A stretch of 64,000 nucleotides of DNA from Thermoflavifilum aggregans (GCF_002797735.1 NZ_PGFG01000001.1:1798001-1862000), one strand, 5' to 3'. Positions 1 through 8,769 are shown, counted from the stretch's first letter. Numbers and translations are program-made. The notes: generated by a model not told the origin, from the letters alone.

Positions 1-175
1 CAGCGCTTCCACCATTGCCGCAAAAATAAACCCGATGGCCTTCCTGAAATGTGTTTACCATAAGATCTACTACTTCTTCGATCGTTGCCATCAATTCCGG
101 ATGATGCAGGATTTCTGTTTTCACCCGGATAGATTCCTGAAAGGCTTTGTGAATGGCTTCTGTAAATGGGCGCAT
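1..175 (-). CDS. gmhA: Phosphoheptose isomerase GmhA, N-terminal part (cut by window start)
   Basis: The minus-strand frame opens with ATG at 175 (MRPFTEAIHKAF) and is still open at base 1, so only about 58 residues are visible. The last ones read YFCGNGGSA, the glycine/serine loop that starts the sugar-phosphate-binding SIS domain of GmhA (sedoheptulose-7-phosphate isomerase). Family knowledge: GmhA makes D-glycero-D-manno-heptose 7-phosphate in the cytoplasm, the first step of heptose synthesis for LPS or S-layer glycans. It follows the heptose kinase by 23 bases in the same direction, which supports the call. Another SIS-domain isomerase is possible because most of the protein lies outside the window. 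Confidence 0.8.
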   Translation of the reverse strand, partial: MRPFTEAIHKAFQESIRVKTEILHHPELMATIEEVVDLMVNTFQEGHRVYFCGNGGSA

Positions 176-198
176 ATCTAATTTTTTTCAAATGAAAA

Positions 199-1221
199 CT
201 ATATACTCCATGTGGTTAATCCCTGCTGTACAAACTGATATTTATGAAAACTGCCACCAAAGGGCTTTAACGCTTCCATCACACGATAACGTGTATTACC
301 CGGACAATACAGAATCATAAAACCACCTCCACCCGCACCGGATATTTTACCTCCGGTAGCACCCGCTTTTTTGGCGGTTTCATAAATCTCATCCAGTTGC
401 GGATTGGATATACCACTTGCCATCCGACGCTTGTGCTGAAAACCAAAATCCAGGATTTCACCAATCTCATCAATACGTCCCTTAAGCAGGGCTTCTTTCA
501 TCAGAATGGCTTGTTCCTTCAACTGATGCATGGCCTCAATGGAGGCTGTATTTTTCTGCATTACATTTCTTTTTTGTTCTTCGATGATGATGGAAGAAAG
601 CCTGCTGGTGGCTGTGTGATAAAGCAAAAGATTGTTTTCCAGTTCATCCAGATAATGCTGGCGGATCCGAAGAGGATTGACAATTACTTTTTCATCTGCA
701 TAAAATTCCATAAAGTTGACACCGCCAAAAGTAGCAGCATACTGGTCTTGCCGGCCGCCGGCCATACCCAGATCATGCCTTTCAATCTCATAGGCAAGAC
801 GGGCAATATCGTATTCACCAAGAGGCAATTTCAGCCACTCTGCAAAAGCGCCTACAATGGCCACTACCAGCGTGGAAGACGTGCCCAGTCCAGAACCCGG
901 AGGTGCATCCACATAGGTGGTAAGCCTGAATGATAAAGGCTGACGGGTAAAATCTTTTACAATGCGGTTGTACACGCCTTTCAACAGCTGCAGTTCACCA
1001 TCTGCGGGATGTTCAGCTACGCAAGATAAAGATATATGCTGCCCACGATCTGCTGCATACAATTCAATATGTGATTCGTGCAATGGCTCAATGGAAGCAT
1101 AAGCAAAAAGCGAAAGCGTAGCATTCAACACAGCACCATGATACAAATCCGCATAAGGACTTACATCGGTACCACCACCTGCCAAACCAATCCGCAACGG
1201 TGCTTTGCTTCTGTATATCAT
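199..1221 (-). CDS. hddA: D-glycero-alpha-D-manno-heptose 7-phosphate kinase (GHMP kinase)
   Basis: This is a 340-residue GHMP-superfamily kinase. The N-terminus (APLRIGLAGGGTDVSPY) is the substrate-side strand of the family, the ATP-binding motif PPGSGLGTSS is at residues 107-116, and GGKISGAGGGGFM near the C-terminus is GHMP motif 3. The GGGTDVSPY signature and its place between gmhA and a glycosyltransferase point to HddA, which phosphorylates heptose 7-phosphate at C1 on the way to nucleotide-activated D,D-heptose. Length is normal for the family. Fucokinase- or mannose-kinase-like members share this fold, so the substrate rests mainly on the gmhA neighbour. Confidence 0.85.
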   Translation of the reverse strand: MIYRSKAPLRIGLAGGGTDVSPYADLYHGAVLNATLSLFAYASIEPLHESHIELYAADRGQHISLSCVAEHPADGELQLLKGVYNRIVKDFTRQPLSFRLTTYVDAPPGSGLGTSSTLVVAIVGAFAEWLKLPLGEYDIARLAYEIERHDLGMAGGRQDQYAATFGGVNFMEFYADEKVIVNPLRIRQHYLDELENNLLLYHTATSRLSSIIIEEQKRNVMQKNTASIEAMHQLKEQAILMKEALLKGRIDEIGEILDFGFQHKRRMASGISNPQLDEIYETAKKAGATGGKISGAGGGGFMILYCPGNTRYRVMEALKPFGGSFHKYQFVQQGLTTWSI

Positions 1222-1258
1222 GCTGATACGAAATGAAATGGTAAAACAATAAAACTAT

Positions 1259-2410
1259 TTATTGTGTCCGTGTTGCAAATGATGTTTGATGTGCAAGTCT
1301 CAGAATTTGTTCACAAAGGTATTCCCAGCTGAAACATTTTTTTTCTTCCTGAATAAAATGTATGAAAGTAGTTGTATTTGTATGAAAAAACTCCACAATC
1401 GCCCGGGCAATATCTTCAGGTTCAGGTTCACAAATCAATCCGGTACGCTGATGCATTACCATTTCGGGTAATCCGCCCACACGGGTCACGATCATGGGTT
1501 TTTCAAAATGATAGGCAATTTGTGTAATACCGCTTTGGGTGGCGCTTTTGTAAGGTTGAACAATCACATCAGCTGCACTAAAATAATATTTTACTTCTTC
1601 ATCCGGGATAAAATGATCATGCAAAATGACACGATCCTGCAGATGCAATTGTTCCATCAGTTGCAGATAAGGTTCGGGTGATTCGTAAAATTCACCTGCC
1701 ACAATCAGATACACATCCTGCAGTTCACGAACGGACGGCGCTGCGAATGCATGCAGCAACAAATCCAGTCCCTTATAGGCGCGAATCAACCCAAAAAACA
1801 ATGCATATCGTTTCTTCGGATCAAGCCCCAGGCGGGCACAGGCCGTGTGTTTATCCACTGCCTGACCATATACGTCATAAACCGGATGCGGCACAAGCGT
1901 GGCCGGTTTATCCGTAAAACGCCGCAAATCATCAAGCACCTGCTGGCTCATCGCAACAAAGGCATCCACAGGTTTTAAAAAATAACGGGTGAGCATGCCA
2001 CCCAGCACATGATGTTCATGCGGTATCACATTATCCAGGATACAGATGATTCGGGTATGCTGATTGCGCCGGATCAGCCGCAGGATGGTGCCAAAGCAGG
2101 GAGACATAAAGGGAATCCAGTATTTTACCACAACCACATCGGGCTGCACCCGCGAAAGCATCAGGCCTGCACGTATCCAATTAAAAGGATTCATTGAATG
2201 AATGCAACGCACAATTTTCAGATCAGCCGGCGCAGATCCTTCTGCGTATTGCGTTTTGCCGGGAAACAGGAAAGAAGGGTATTGCACCGTGAAGGTATAA
2301 ATCACCACTTCATGTCCCAATTGCTGAAAAGCCCTTGCCAGCCGCTCATTGTATGCGGCCAGTCCACCTCTGAACGGATATGCCGTGCCAATAATACTGA
2401 TGTTTGCCAT
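1259..2410 (-). CDS. Glycosyltransferase family 4 (GT-B fold)
   Basis: The 383-residue protein has the two Rossmann-like halves of a GT-B enzyme. The N-terminal half begins ISIIGTAYPFRGGLAAYNERLARAF, a typical acceptor-side start with a glycine loop. The C-terminal half has FGLIRAYKGLDLLLHAF and the donor-binding stretch VTRVGGLPEMVMHQRTGLI, matching the GT4 pattern. No signal peptide or clear membrane segment is seen, so it should act at the inner face of the membrane. It is 37 bases upstream of the heptose kinase on the same strand and probably shares its operon, suggesting a role in LPS core or exopolysaccharide assembly. Donor and acceptor cannot be read from sequence. Confidence 0.8.
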   Translation of the reverse strand: MANISIIGTAYPFRGGLAAYNERLARAFQQLGHEVVIYTFTVQYPSFLFPGKTQYAEGSAPADLKIVRCIHSMNPFNWIRAGLMLSRVQPDVVVVKYWIPFMSPCFGTILRLIRRNQHTRIICILDNVIPHEHHVLGGMLTRYFLKPVDAFVAMSQQVLDDLRRFTDKPATLVPHPVYDVYGQAVDKHTACARLGLDPKKRYALFFGLIRAYKGLDLLLHAFAAPSVRELQDVYLIVAGEFYESPEPYLQLMEQLHLQDRVILHDHFIPDEEVKYYFSAADVIVQPYKSATQSGITQIAYHFEKPMIVTRVGGLPEMVMHQRTGLICEPEPEDIARAIVEFFHTNTTTFIHFIQEEKKCFSWEYLCEQILRLAHQTSFATRTQ

Positions 2411-2777
2411 GCTTTGCCTTGCGCAAATATCTGAAGCTGCAATTTACCGGAAAATATCAGAAACAGCATCCCGTGAGAAATACCACTCAATCTCAGCCCG
2501 ATTTTTTTTCGTCTCTTTCCCGCGCCTGCCCGCCTTGCTGCATTGAGGATGGGGAGAATGCATGCAAACCATGTTTTTAGGTCTGGCAAAAAATTTAAAT
2601 AATTGTGATACAAGCCATTACTCTGATCAGGCCAGCAAAACAACAGGTAGCAATTATTTTAAATCCGGAAAAGTTTATGTATCGACTTGAATGAAAAAAC
2701 AGCTGTCAGCTGATACATATACAAGTAAATGGATGGTAAAAGAAATACGGATTTGGTTTGTTTGAAAGGAAATGTAT
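2411..2777. other. Gene-free stretch upstream of the thiamine receptor leader
   Basis: This 367-base interval lies between the divergent GT4 gene and the promoter of the TonB receptor. Short frames exist on both strands, but none has a recognisable domain. It should contain the GT4 promoter, which I could not place with confidence. No repeat or RNA gene was seen. Confidence 0.5.
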
Positions 2778-2785
2778 TATCTTTG
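2778..2785 (+). promoter_or_regulatory. Bacteroidota -7 promoter element for the riboswitch leader
   Basis: TATCTTTG matches the Bacteroidota sigma-A -7 consensus TAnnTTTG. A TTTG at 2757-2760 lies 17 bases upstream and could be the -33 element, slightly closer than usual. Transcription would start near 2792, just ahead of the TPP aptamer, which fits a riboswitch-controlled leader. Confidence 0.5.
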
Positions 2786-2834
2786 CTGCAGAAACTGCAA
2801 AAGCATTTCATACACGTTCTTTTCTGCGATGCAG

Positions 2835-2922
2835 TTTCTCCTCGGGGTGCCTTACTGTCAGGCTGAGATCATACCCGTTGAACCTTGACCAGGTAATGCT
2901 GGTTAGGAAAAGGTAAGAGAAA
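2835..2922 (+). promoter_or_regulatory. TPP (thiamine pyrophosphate) riboswitch
   Basis: The conserved THI-box parts appear in order: CTCGGGGTGCC, GGCTGAGATCATACCCGTTG, AACCTTGACCAGGTAATGCT and GGTTAGGAA. Helix P1 closes with TTTCTC (2835-2840) pairing to GAGAAA (2917-2922). Known role: binding TPP turns off thiamine synthesis or uptake genes. The next gene on this strand is a TonB-dependent receptor starting about 190 bases downstream. Downstream, TTACCTG (2931-2937) can pair either with GGTAA inside the aptamer's 3' side or with CAGGTAA at 2985-2991, a plausible expression platform. No U-rich run follows, so control may act on translation. Confidence 0.92.
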
Positions 2923-3114
2923 TCCCTCCCTTACCTGATTGTATTTCGCTACACATGGCAGCTTTCCCTGCATGATTCTGTGTGCAGGTAAAGGTTGTTG
3001 TGTGCGGCTTCAGCATCATGTTTTGTTTTCACCATCCACGCCGGCAGATGGAGAAACAAGAGTGTTGTACAATCTGAAAAAAAACATCATGGTTTAAACA
3101 CAAAAACGATTTTT

Positions 3115-5496
3115 ATGAAACAAATTTGCAGCCTGTTGTTTCTGCTGCTGGCAACACAGGCATATGCCCAGATTTCCCTAAGCGGAGAAATTACCGACAC
3201 GGCTCAGCATCCGGTTCCAGGAGCCACCATTCGCCTGCTGCAGGCAGGCCGGCATCAGGCCATACAGGGTACATTGAGCCATCCAGATGGCCGGTTTCAG
3301 ATAGATGCATTGCAACCCGGTGATTATACATTGGTCGTTTCCTCTGTGGGATACGATACATACCGGCAAACGCTGAAACTTGGTGAACCTACTCATCTGC
3401 ATATTCAGCTTCATCCTGCCAACTTGCTGATTACACCCCTTGAGGTGGTGGCTACCCGCGCCGCATCCAATGCGCCATTTACCAAAGATAACATCCCGGG
3501 TAAAACATTAAATCAATACAATTTGGGCGAAGACATGCCTTATTTGCTGAGTTTGCAACCATCGGTAACCACCACGTCCGATGCGGGCACAGGCATAGGA
3601 TACACAGGCATTCATATCCGCGGCACTGATGCTTCGCGGATCAATGTTACCATCAATGGGATTCCTGTCAATGATGCAGAAGATCAGGGTGTGTATTGGG
3701 TGGATATTCCTGATCTGGCTTCGTCTGCTTCTTCCATTCAGATTCAGCGGGGCGTGGGTTCTTCCACCAATGGCGCAGGAGCTTTTGGTGCCACGCTGAA
3801 TATCAGTACCCACGAATATCATCCGGATCCCTATGCATCATGGGAAAGCAGTGCCGGTTCATTCAACACCTGGAAAAATACAGTGAAAGTGGGCAGTGGC
3901 TTGCTTAATCATCACTTCACCGTAGATGCCCGCCTATCTAAAATTTCATCAGACGGATATATTGACCGGGCTTTTGCAGATCTGAAATCATTTTATTTGT
4001 CAGGTGCTTATTATGCTGATAAAACATCTGTTCTTTTCAACATCATATCCGGAAAAGAACGTACCTATCAGGCGTGGAATGGTGTACCACAGGATTCATT
4101 AGCCACCCATCGCACTTACAATGGTTTGGGCCTGATGCCCGATGGAAATTATTATTCTAATCAAACCGATAATTATCAGCAGGATTATTATCAGCTGTTC
4201 TTCAATCATGCCATCAATCATCAGCTGAATTATTCCCTGGCATTGTTTTTAACCAACGGGAAAGGATATTACGAAGAATACAAAATGAATCAAGCTTATG
4301 CTGATTATGGTTTACCGAATCCAGTAATTGGAGGAGATACAATCCAGACAACAGATTTAATACGGGATTTATGGCTTGATAATCAATTTTACGGTTTTAT
4401 TTTTTCCGTCAATCACAGCGGCAGGCTGAACTGGACTCTTGGTGGCGGTGCCGATCAATATGATGGTAAACATTTTGGAAATGTACAATGGGCACAATAT
4501 GCTATTCCGAAAGATTATCAGTATTACTACAATGTGGCACATAAAAAAGATGCTAATGTTTTCTGGAAAGCCGATCGCTCGATAACTGATAAGCTAAGTG
4601 CCTATCTGGACGTGCAATATCGTTTTGTGCAATACGATATCAACGGATTTGATGATAATCCAACTTTGATTCAACACAACACCTATCATTTTGTAAATCC
4701 CAAACTGGGCATCAACTGGCAACTGAATCCGCACAGCCGTTTTTACCTGTCATATGCAGTGGCACATAAAGAACCCAACAGGGACGATTATGAAGCTAAT
4801 CAGGCTGAAACGCCCCGTCCGGAAGTGCTGTACGACTGGGAAGCCGGTTATGAAGGCCAACAATCAAAGTTTCAATGGCATGCAGGATTGTATTACATGA
4901 ATTATCATGATCAGCTGGTATTAACGGGTAAAATCAACGATGTGGGTGCATACACCCGTACCAATGTACCATCCAGCTATCGGGCAGGCATTGAACTGGC
5001 CGGCGGCTATGCTTTTACCAAATGGCTGCATCTTCAAGCCAATGTTACGTATAGCCGGAATAAAATCCGCCATTTTACCGAATACATTGATGATTATGAT
5101 TTGGGAAATCAGAAAGCCATTGATCATGGAACGACCGACATTGCTTTTTCGCCAGACTGGATTGGCGCAGCTGTTTTGCAAATCAGGCCTGTCAAAAATC
5201 TGGAAATTGATTGGACAGCCAAATATACCGGTTTGCAATATCTGGATAATACCAGCAATCCCAACCGGGCGTTATCGCCCTTTACGGTTCATAATCTGAT
5301 TTTCAACTATCAACTACATCCTGCGTGGATACAGGATATCCAATTGAAATTCATGATTGAAAACCTGTTCAACAAAAAATATGAAAACAACGGCTATACT
5401 TATTCCTACATTGAAAATGGTACCCTGCATACGGAAAACTATTATTTTCCTCAGGCAGGTATCCATGTGTTGGGTGGCATTCAGGTGAATTTCTAA
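3115..5496 (+). CDS. TonB-dependent outer-membrane receptor, likely thiamine/TPP importer
   Basis: From ATG 3115 the protein is 793 residues. The frame extends upstream to a TTG at 2995, but only the 3115 start gives a signal peptide (MKQICSLLFLLLATQAYAQ). After it comes a carboxypeptidase-regulatory-like domain (about residues 20-105: VPGATIRLLQAG, GYDTYRQTLKL), then a plug domain with IHIRGTDASRINVTINGIPV, then a beta-barrel ending in a terminal aromatic (IQVNF). It sits directly behind a TPP riboswitch, and comparative genomics has linked such receptors in Bacteroidota to thiamine uptake. The inner-membrane partner PnuT and a thiamine kinase, often adjacent, are not here; the next gene is folB. 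The substrate is inferred from the riboswitch. Confidence 0.9.
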   Translation: MKQICSLLFLLLATQAYAQISLSGEITDTAQHPVPGATIRLLQAGRHQAIQGTLSHPDGRFQIDALQPGDYTLVVSSVGYDTYRQTLKLGEPTHLHIQLHPANLLITPLEVVATRAASNAPFTKDNIPGKTLNQYNLGEDMPYLLSLQPSVTTTSDAGTGIGYTGIHIRGTDASRINVTINGIPVNDAEDQGVYWVDIPDLASSASSIQIQRGVGSSTNGAGAFGATLNISTHEYHPDPYASWESSAGSFNTWKNTVKVGSGLLNHHFTVDARLSKISSDGYIDRAFADLKSFYLSGAYYADKTSVLFNIISGKERTYQAWNGVPQDSLATHRTYNGLGLMPDGNYYSNQTDNYQQDYYQLFFNHAINHQLNYSLALFLTNGKGYYEEYKMNQAYADYGLPNPVIGGDTIQTTDLIRDLWLDNQFYGFIFSVNHSGRLNWTLGGGADQYDGKHFGNVQWAQYAIPKDYQYYYNVAHKKDANVFWKADRSITDKLSAYLDVQYRFVQYDINGFDDNPTLIQHNTYHFVNPKLGINWQLNPHSRFYLSYAVAHKEPNRDDYEANQAETPRPEVLYDWEAGYEGQQSKFQWHAGLYYMNYHDQLVLTGKINDVGAYTRTNVPSSYRAGIELAGGYAFTKWLHLQANVTYSRNKIRHFTEYIDDYDLGNQKAIDHGTTDIAFSPDWIGAAVLQIRPVKNLEIDWTAKYTGLQYLDNTSNPNRALSPFTVHNLIFNYQLHPAWIQDIQLKFMIENLFNKKYENNGYTYSYIENGTLHTENYYFPQAGIHVLGGIQVNF

Positions 5497-5513
5497 ATTC
5501 TTTATCTATCACA

Positions 5514-5572
5514 TATCCACGGGTTGTCCTTATCTGTGCCGCTTATAATTCAGATAAGGATAACCGTGGATA
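5514..5572 (+). terminator. Long imperfect hairpin after the TonB receptor
   Basis: The left arm (5514-5536) and right arm (5551-5572) are complementary over about 22 bp with one bulge and one mismatch; the arms start TATCCACGG and end CGTGGATA. The loop is 14 bases and is followed by AATTTTTG. It lies 17 bases past the receptor stop and before folB, so a transcription terminator is the simplest reading. Confidence 0.55.
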
Positions 5573-5621
5573 AATTTTTGCCATAAAAAATAACCTTCCG
5601 AATTTTGGAAAGGTGGTAATT

Positions 5622-5990
5622 ATGCAAGAACAACTGACCATACGGCTAAACGGTATGCGCTTTCGCGGGGCTTATGGTTATTATCCTGATGAACAACGAT
5701 TGAATCAGGAATGGATCGTGGATATTGCTGTTCATTTTCATCCCGAAAAAACCTTTGCTACCCTGCGTGATACTTTTGATTATGAACAACTTTATATTTG
5801 GGTAAAGGAACTGATGGAACAGCCTGCTGCACTCATGGAAACCCGTGCACAGGAAATTGCTGATAAGCTCTATTATCATTTGCAGGAGGCAGTTCGGATT
5901 GAAGTGATCATCACCAAGCCTTTTCCTTTGTTGGGCGGAGAAATTGAAAGTTCCCAGGTGCATATTACCAGAACGTATCCGGAAAGTTGA
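5622..5990 (+). CDS. folB: Dihydroneopterin aldolase
   Basis: The 122-residue protein (MQEQLTIRLNGMRFRGAYGYYPDEQ) matches FolB in length and layout. It has the early RGAYGYYPDEQ substrate loop, the central DTFDYEQLYIWVKELMEQPA and the late VIITKPFPLLGGEIESSQVHITR. Family knowledge: it cleaves 7,8-dihydroneopterin to 6-hydroxymethyl-dihydropterin in folate synthesis, as a cytoplasmic octamer. ATG 5622 is chosen over an in-frame GTG at 5613 because AAAGG at about 5609-5613 serves as ribosome site for it. It starts a likely operon with the TPR, DUF3822, rsmD and coaD genes. Confidence 0.9.
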   Translation: MQEQLTIRLNGMRFRGAYGYYPDEQRLNQEWIVDIAVHFHPEKTFATLRDTFDYEQLYIWVKELMEQPAALMETRAQEIADKLYYHLQEAVRIEVIITKPFPLLGGEIESSQVHITRTYPES

Positions 5991-6003
5991 AAAAACCTAT
6001 CCT

Positions 6004-6765
6004 GTGTATAAATATTTGCTTTGGCTGATTCTGCTATTCGGCTGGGCCATGCAGGCCTGGGCGCAGCAAGATGCCGGTTATGAGGAGGAACAACAGGCCC
6101 TGCAGCTTGTGGCACAAATGCATGAGCCTGAGGCAATCAGGCAATACCAACATGCCATTGCGCGGCATCCGCATGATGCCCGGCTCTATGCCAACGCAAG
6201 CCTGCTGGCTTCCCATCTGGCGCTGATTACCGATAACCTGTCGGAAAAGAAATCCTGGCTGACGCTGGCCAGGCAATATGCTGACTCAGCCCAAAACCTC
6301 GATCCTGCACTGCCAGATGGGAAACTGGCTTTTGCTGAAGCCACATTTCAGCAGGCACTCCTTTTGGGTGCCAAGGAAAAAATCAACGGTTTCAAAATGG
6401 CTTTAACGGCTGTGCGACAGGTTACAGCTGCGGATAGCCTGAACGCACTGGCCTGGAATCTGCTGGGGCGCATTCAGCTGCAACTGGCAACTATGAGTGT
6501 GGTGGAACGCTCGGCTGCCCGCCTGCTGTTCGGACAAATTCCCGAAGCCTCGCTGCAACAGGCTATCCATAGTTTTCAGCGATGCATGCAGCTCGACCGG
6601 CGGTTAATCAGCAATTACTACGATCTGGCTACAGCCTATCATGCCAACGGCCAGGATGAACAGGCTATCCACACGGCTCAGCAGGCCCTGCGGCTGAAAA
6701 GCATCAGACAAGGCGATGATATGTGGAAGCAACGCTGCCAATCGCTCATCAAAAACCTGCAATAA
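6004..6765 (+). CDS. Secreted TPR-repeat protein of unknown function
   Basis: From GTG 6004 the product is about 253 residues with a signal peptide (YLLWLILLFGWAMQAWAQQ) followed by helical repeats. Segments such as EAIRQYQHAIARHPHDARLYANASLL and ALAWNLLGRIQLQL, ending in DLATAYHANGQDEQAIHTAQQAL, fit tetratricopeptide repeats. An in-frame ATG at 5944 would overlap folB by 47 bases and bury the signal peptide, so I prefer 6004, 13 bases after the folB stop. It is probably periplasmic and acts in protein contacts, but no partner can be named. Composition is like its neighbours. Confidence 0.7.
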   Translation: MYKYLLWLILLFGWAMQAWAQQDAGYEEEQQALQLVAQMHEPEAIRQYQHAIARHPHDARLYANASLLASHLALITDNLSEKKSWLTLARQYADSAQNLDPALPDGKLAFAEATFQQALLLGAKEKINGFKMALTAVRQVTAADSLNALAWNLLGRIQLQLATMSVVERSAARLLFGQIPEASLQQAIHSFQRCMQLDRRLISNYYDLATAYHANGQDEQAIHTAQQALRLKSIRQGDDMWKQRCQSLIKNLQ

Positions 6766-6813
6766 GCTGTATTTGCGGCAAATTTTTGCTATCATTGCAC
6801 TGAAGCGTATATC

Positions 6814-7719
6814 ATGCAAATCACACCTGCCATACAACCCCTGTATTCCGTGGATGATCCGGTACTGCTTCAGGCCGACGCTTCTTCCTGGACCTTACTG
6901 CTGCAGGTGGGTCAGGATTATCTTTCCTATGCCATCAAAAATCACGACAACACATTCATCAATCTCAAAGCCTATCAGTTGTCAGCAGATGTAGCTTCAC
7001 TGCAGCCTGCAGCCGAAACCCCAACCGGTTTGCCGGCTACTGTAGCTTCGTCCCTCGAATTTTTTCTTGAACACGACGGTGTATTGCGTCTGCCGTTTCA
7101 TGAAGTATATGTAGGTTATGATTATCCACCCCACACATTGGTACCCGTCGATGCTTACGTGTCTGAGGCTGAAAATGCCTATTTCACGCCCCTGCACCTG
7201 CTGAAAGAAGAAGATACCATCCAGCGGGATGCAGTGGAAGAATGCGGTGCCTATAATCTTTTTGCCGTACAGACTCAGTTTCTGAATCTTTTGAGAAAAG
7301 AGTTTCGCAAATTTCACCTGCATCATATTTCCACAGCATTTCTAAAAAGCATCTTTAAACTCTATCCCGACAAACGGGGTGAACAGCTTTTCATTTGCTT
7401 TCACCAGCATCATGCCTATCTGCTCGCCAGGCGGCATGATCAATTGCTGTATTTTCACCGCATAAGCTTTACATCAGAAACAGATGTGCTTTATCATGTG
7501 CTGGCAGTAGTGAAACATTTTCAAATGAACCTATCCGCCATGCGTTGTGTGCTGGGCGGTGAAATTACCCGTCAGTCCAAGCTCTACGAGCTTCTCTATG
7601 CCTATGTGCCTATTATCCAATGGCTGAGCCGCCCACGTCCATTTGGTTACGTTGATGCTTTTACCCATTATCCGGGACATTTCTTTTTTCTAAATCTTTC
7701 ATTGGCCTTATGCGAATAA
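6814..7719 (+). CDS. DUF3822 family protein
   Basis: The 301-residue protein has no signal peptide or membrane segment. It resembles the Bacteroidota-restricted DUF3822 family, which from memory commonly sits just upstream of rsmD, as here. The conserved-looking core is EECGAYNLFAVQTQFLNLLRKEF and the later LLARRHDQLLYFHRISF. Its stop overlaps the rsmD start by 10 bases, so the two are translationally coupled. The function is unknown; the neighbourhood suggests a housekeeping role around ribosome modification or CoA synthesis, but this is inference only. Confidence 0.75.
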   Translation: MQITPAIQPLYSVDDPVLLQADASSWTLLLQVGQDYLSYAIKNHDNTFINLKAYQLSADVASLQPAAETPTGLPATVASSLEFFLEHDGVLRLPFHEVYVGYDYPPHTLVPVDAYVSEAENAYFTPLHLLKEEDTIQRDAVEECGAYNLFAVQTQFLNLLRKEFRKFHLHHISTAFLKSIFKLYPDKRGEQLFICFHQHHAYLLARRHDQLLYFHRISFTSETDVLYHVLAVVKHFQMNLSAMRCVLGGEITRQSKLYELLYAYVPIIQWLSRPRPFGYVDAFTHYPGHFFFLNLSLALCE

Positions 7720-8285
7720 TCAGTGGAAGCTGGAAAGGCAGAAAATTCTCACCCCCCGCAGGATTCCGCAGCAGGCCTACGAGCGACAGGGCCAAAGAGG
7801 GGCTGTTCAATATTTTGCAACACAGGCTGGATCTTTCCGGCATGGAGGCGCTCGACTTATTTGCGGGCACGGGCAGCGTGGGTTATGAACTGGCATCACG
7901 GGGTGCACAACGGGTGGTGATGGTGGATCATCACCGCAAGGTGGTACAGTTTATCCAGCAGCAAATCCGGCAGTGGGGCATGGTAAGCTGTGAGGCCATA
8001 CAGGCTGATGCCTGGTATTTTATCAAACACACCCCGGACCGGTTCGATCTGATCTTTGCTGATCCGCCCTATCAGATGGAGGATATACGCCTGCTCCCTG
8101 ATACCATTCTGCAACGCGGACTTTTGAAAAAGGACGGCTGGCTGGTGCTGGAACACACGGCACAAATACATTTTGATCATCATCCACACCTGATGTTTAG
8201 CCGCCGGTATGGGAAAACGGTGTTTTCCTTTTTCCGTGACCAACCGGTATCTTCTTCTGAACCGCTATCTGCACACAATTCCTGA
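7710..8285 (+). CDS. rsmD: 16S rRNA (guanine966-N2)-methyltransferase RsmD
   Basis: The 191-residue protein starts MRIISGSWKGRKFSPPAG and carries RPTSDRAKEGLFNIL, a hallmark of RsmD. The SAM-binding motif is ALDLFAGTGSVGYE (about 47-60) and the catalytic motif for base N-methylation is DPPY (118-121). Family knowledge: it methylates N2 of G966 in 16S rRNA during 30S assembly. It overlaps DUF3822 by 10 bases and ends 4 bases before coaD, an rsmD-coaD arrangement common in many bacteria. Confidence 0.93.
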   Translation: MRIISGSWKGRKFSPPAGFRSRPTSDRAKEGLFNILQHRLDLSGMEALDLFAGTGSVGYELASRGAQRVVMVDHHRKVVQFIQQQIRQWGMVSCEAIQADAWYFIKHTPDRFDLIFADPPYQMEDIRLLPDTILQRGLLKKDGWLVLEHTAQIHFDHHPHLMFSRRYGKTVFSFFRDQPVSSSEPLSAHNS

Positions 8286-8289
8286 CGGC

Positions 8290-8769
8290 ATGGAAAACGT
8301 TTGCGTATTCCCCGGAACTTTTGATCCCATTACACTCGGGCATGTAGATATCATTCGGCGCGCCTTGCAATTGTTTGATCGGATCATTGTAGGAGTGGGG
8401 GTCAATTCGCTGAAACAACCGATGTTCAGCATCGAGCAAAGGCTTGACTGGATCCGGGCTGTTTTTGCAAACGAGCCCAGAGTGGAAGCCGAAGCTTATG
8501 AGGGACTCACCGTGGCTTTTTGCCAAAAAAAACAGGCACGCTTCATCTTGCGCGGCATCCGCTATGTCAGCGATTTTGAATATGAAAAATCCATTGCCGA
8601 CATGAACCGGGCGCTGGCGCCAGACATTGAAACCGTTTTTCTGGCTTCAGCTCCAGCCTACGCCACTACGGCCTCTACATTGGTCCGCGATGTGATACGA
8701 AACGGAGGCGATATTTCAGCCTTTGTACCTGAGGTGGTGTATCGCACGCTGCAAGCAAATCCCGGATAA
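8290..8769 (+). CDS. coaD: Phosphopantetheine adenylyltransferase
   Basis: From ATG 8290 the protein is 159 residues, the usual CoaD length. The first motif is VCVFPGTFDPITLGHVDII, containing the T/HxGH nucleotidyltransferase signature. RGIRYVSDFEYEKSIADMNR and the late TTASTLVRDVI complete the active site. It transfers AMP from ATP to 4'-phosphopantetheine, the penultimate step of CoA synthesis. The frame is open upstream to 8209 inside rsmD, but that extension has no family match. coaE, the next pathway step, is also in this window at 19.1 kb. The gene converges with accC with only 3 bases between them. Confidence 0.95.
   Translation: MENVCVFPGTFDPITLGHVDIIRRALQLFDRIIVGVGVNSLKQPMFSIEQRLDWIRAVFANEPRVEAEAYEGLTVAFCQKKQARFILRGIRYVSDFEYEKSIADMNRALAPDIETVFLASAPAYATTASTLVRDVIRNGGDISAFVPEVVYRTLQANPG

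Noticed and set aside
2302-2643. 113-codon minus-strand frame upstream of the GT4 gene
   Set aside because: It overlaps the GT4 start in another frame and has no recognisable domain.
5561-5573. DnaA box / replication origin
   Set aside because: The complement reads TTATCCACG, one base off the DnaA box, but it is a single site in the arm of a hairpin with no cluster and no dnaA or dnaN nearby.
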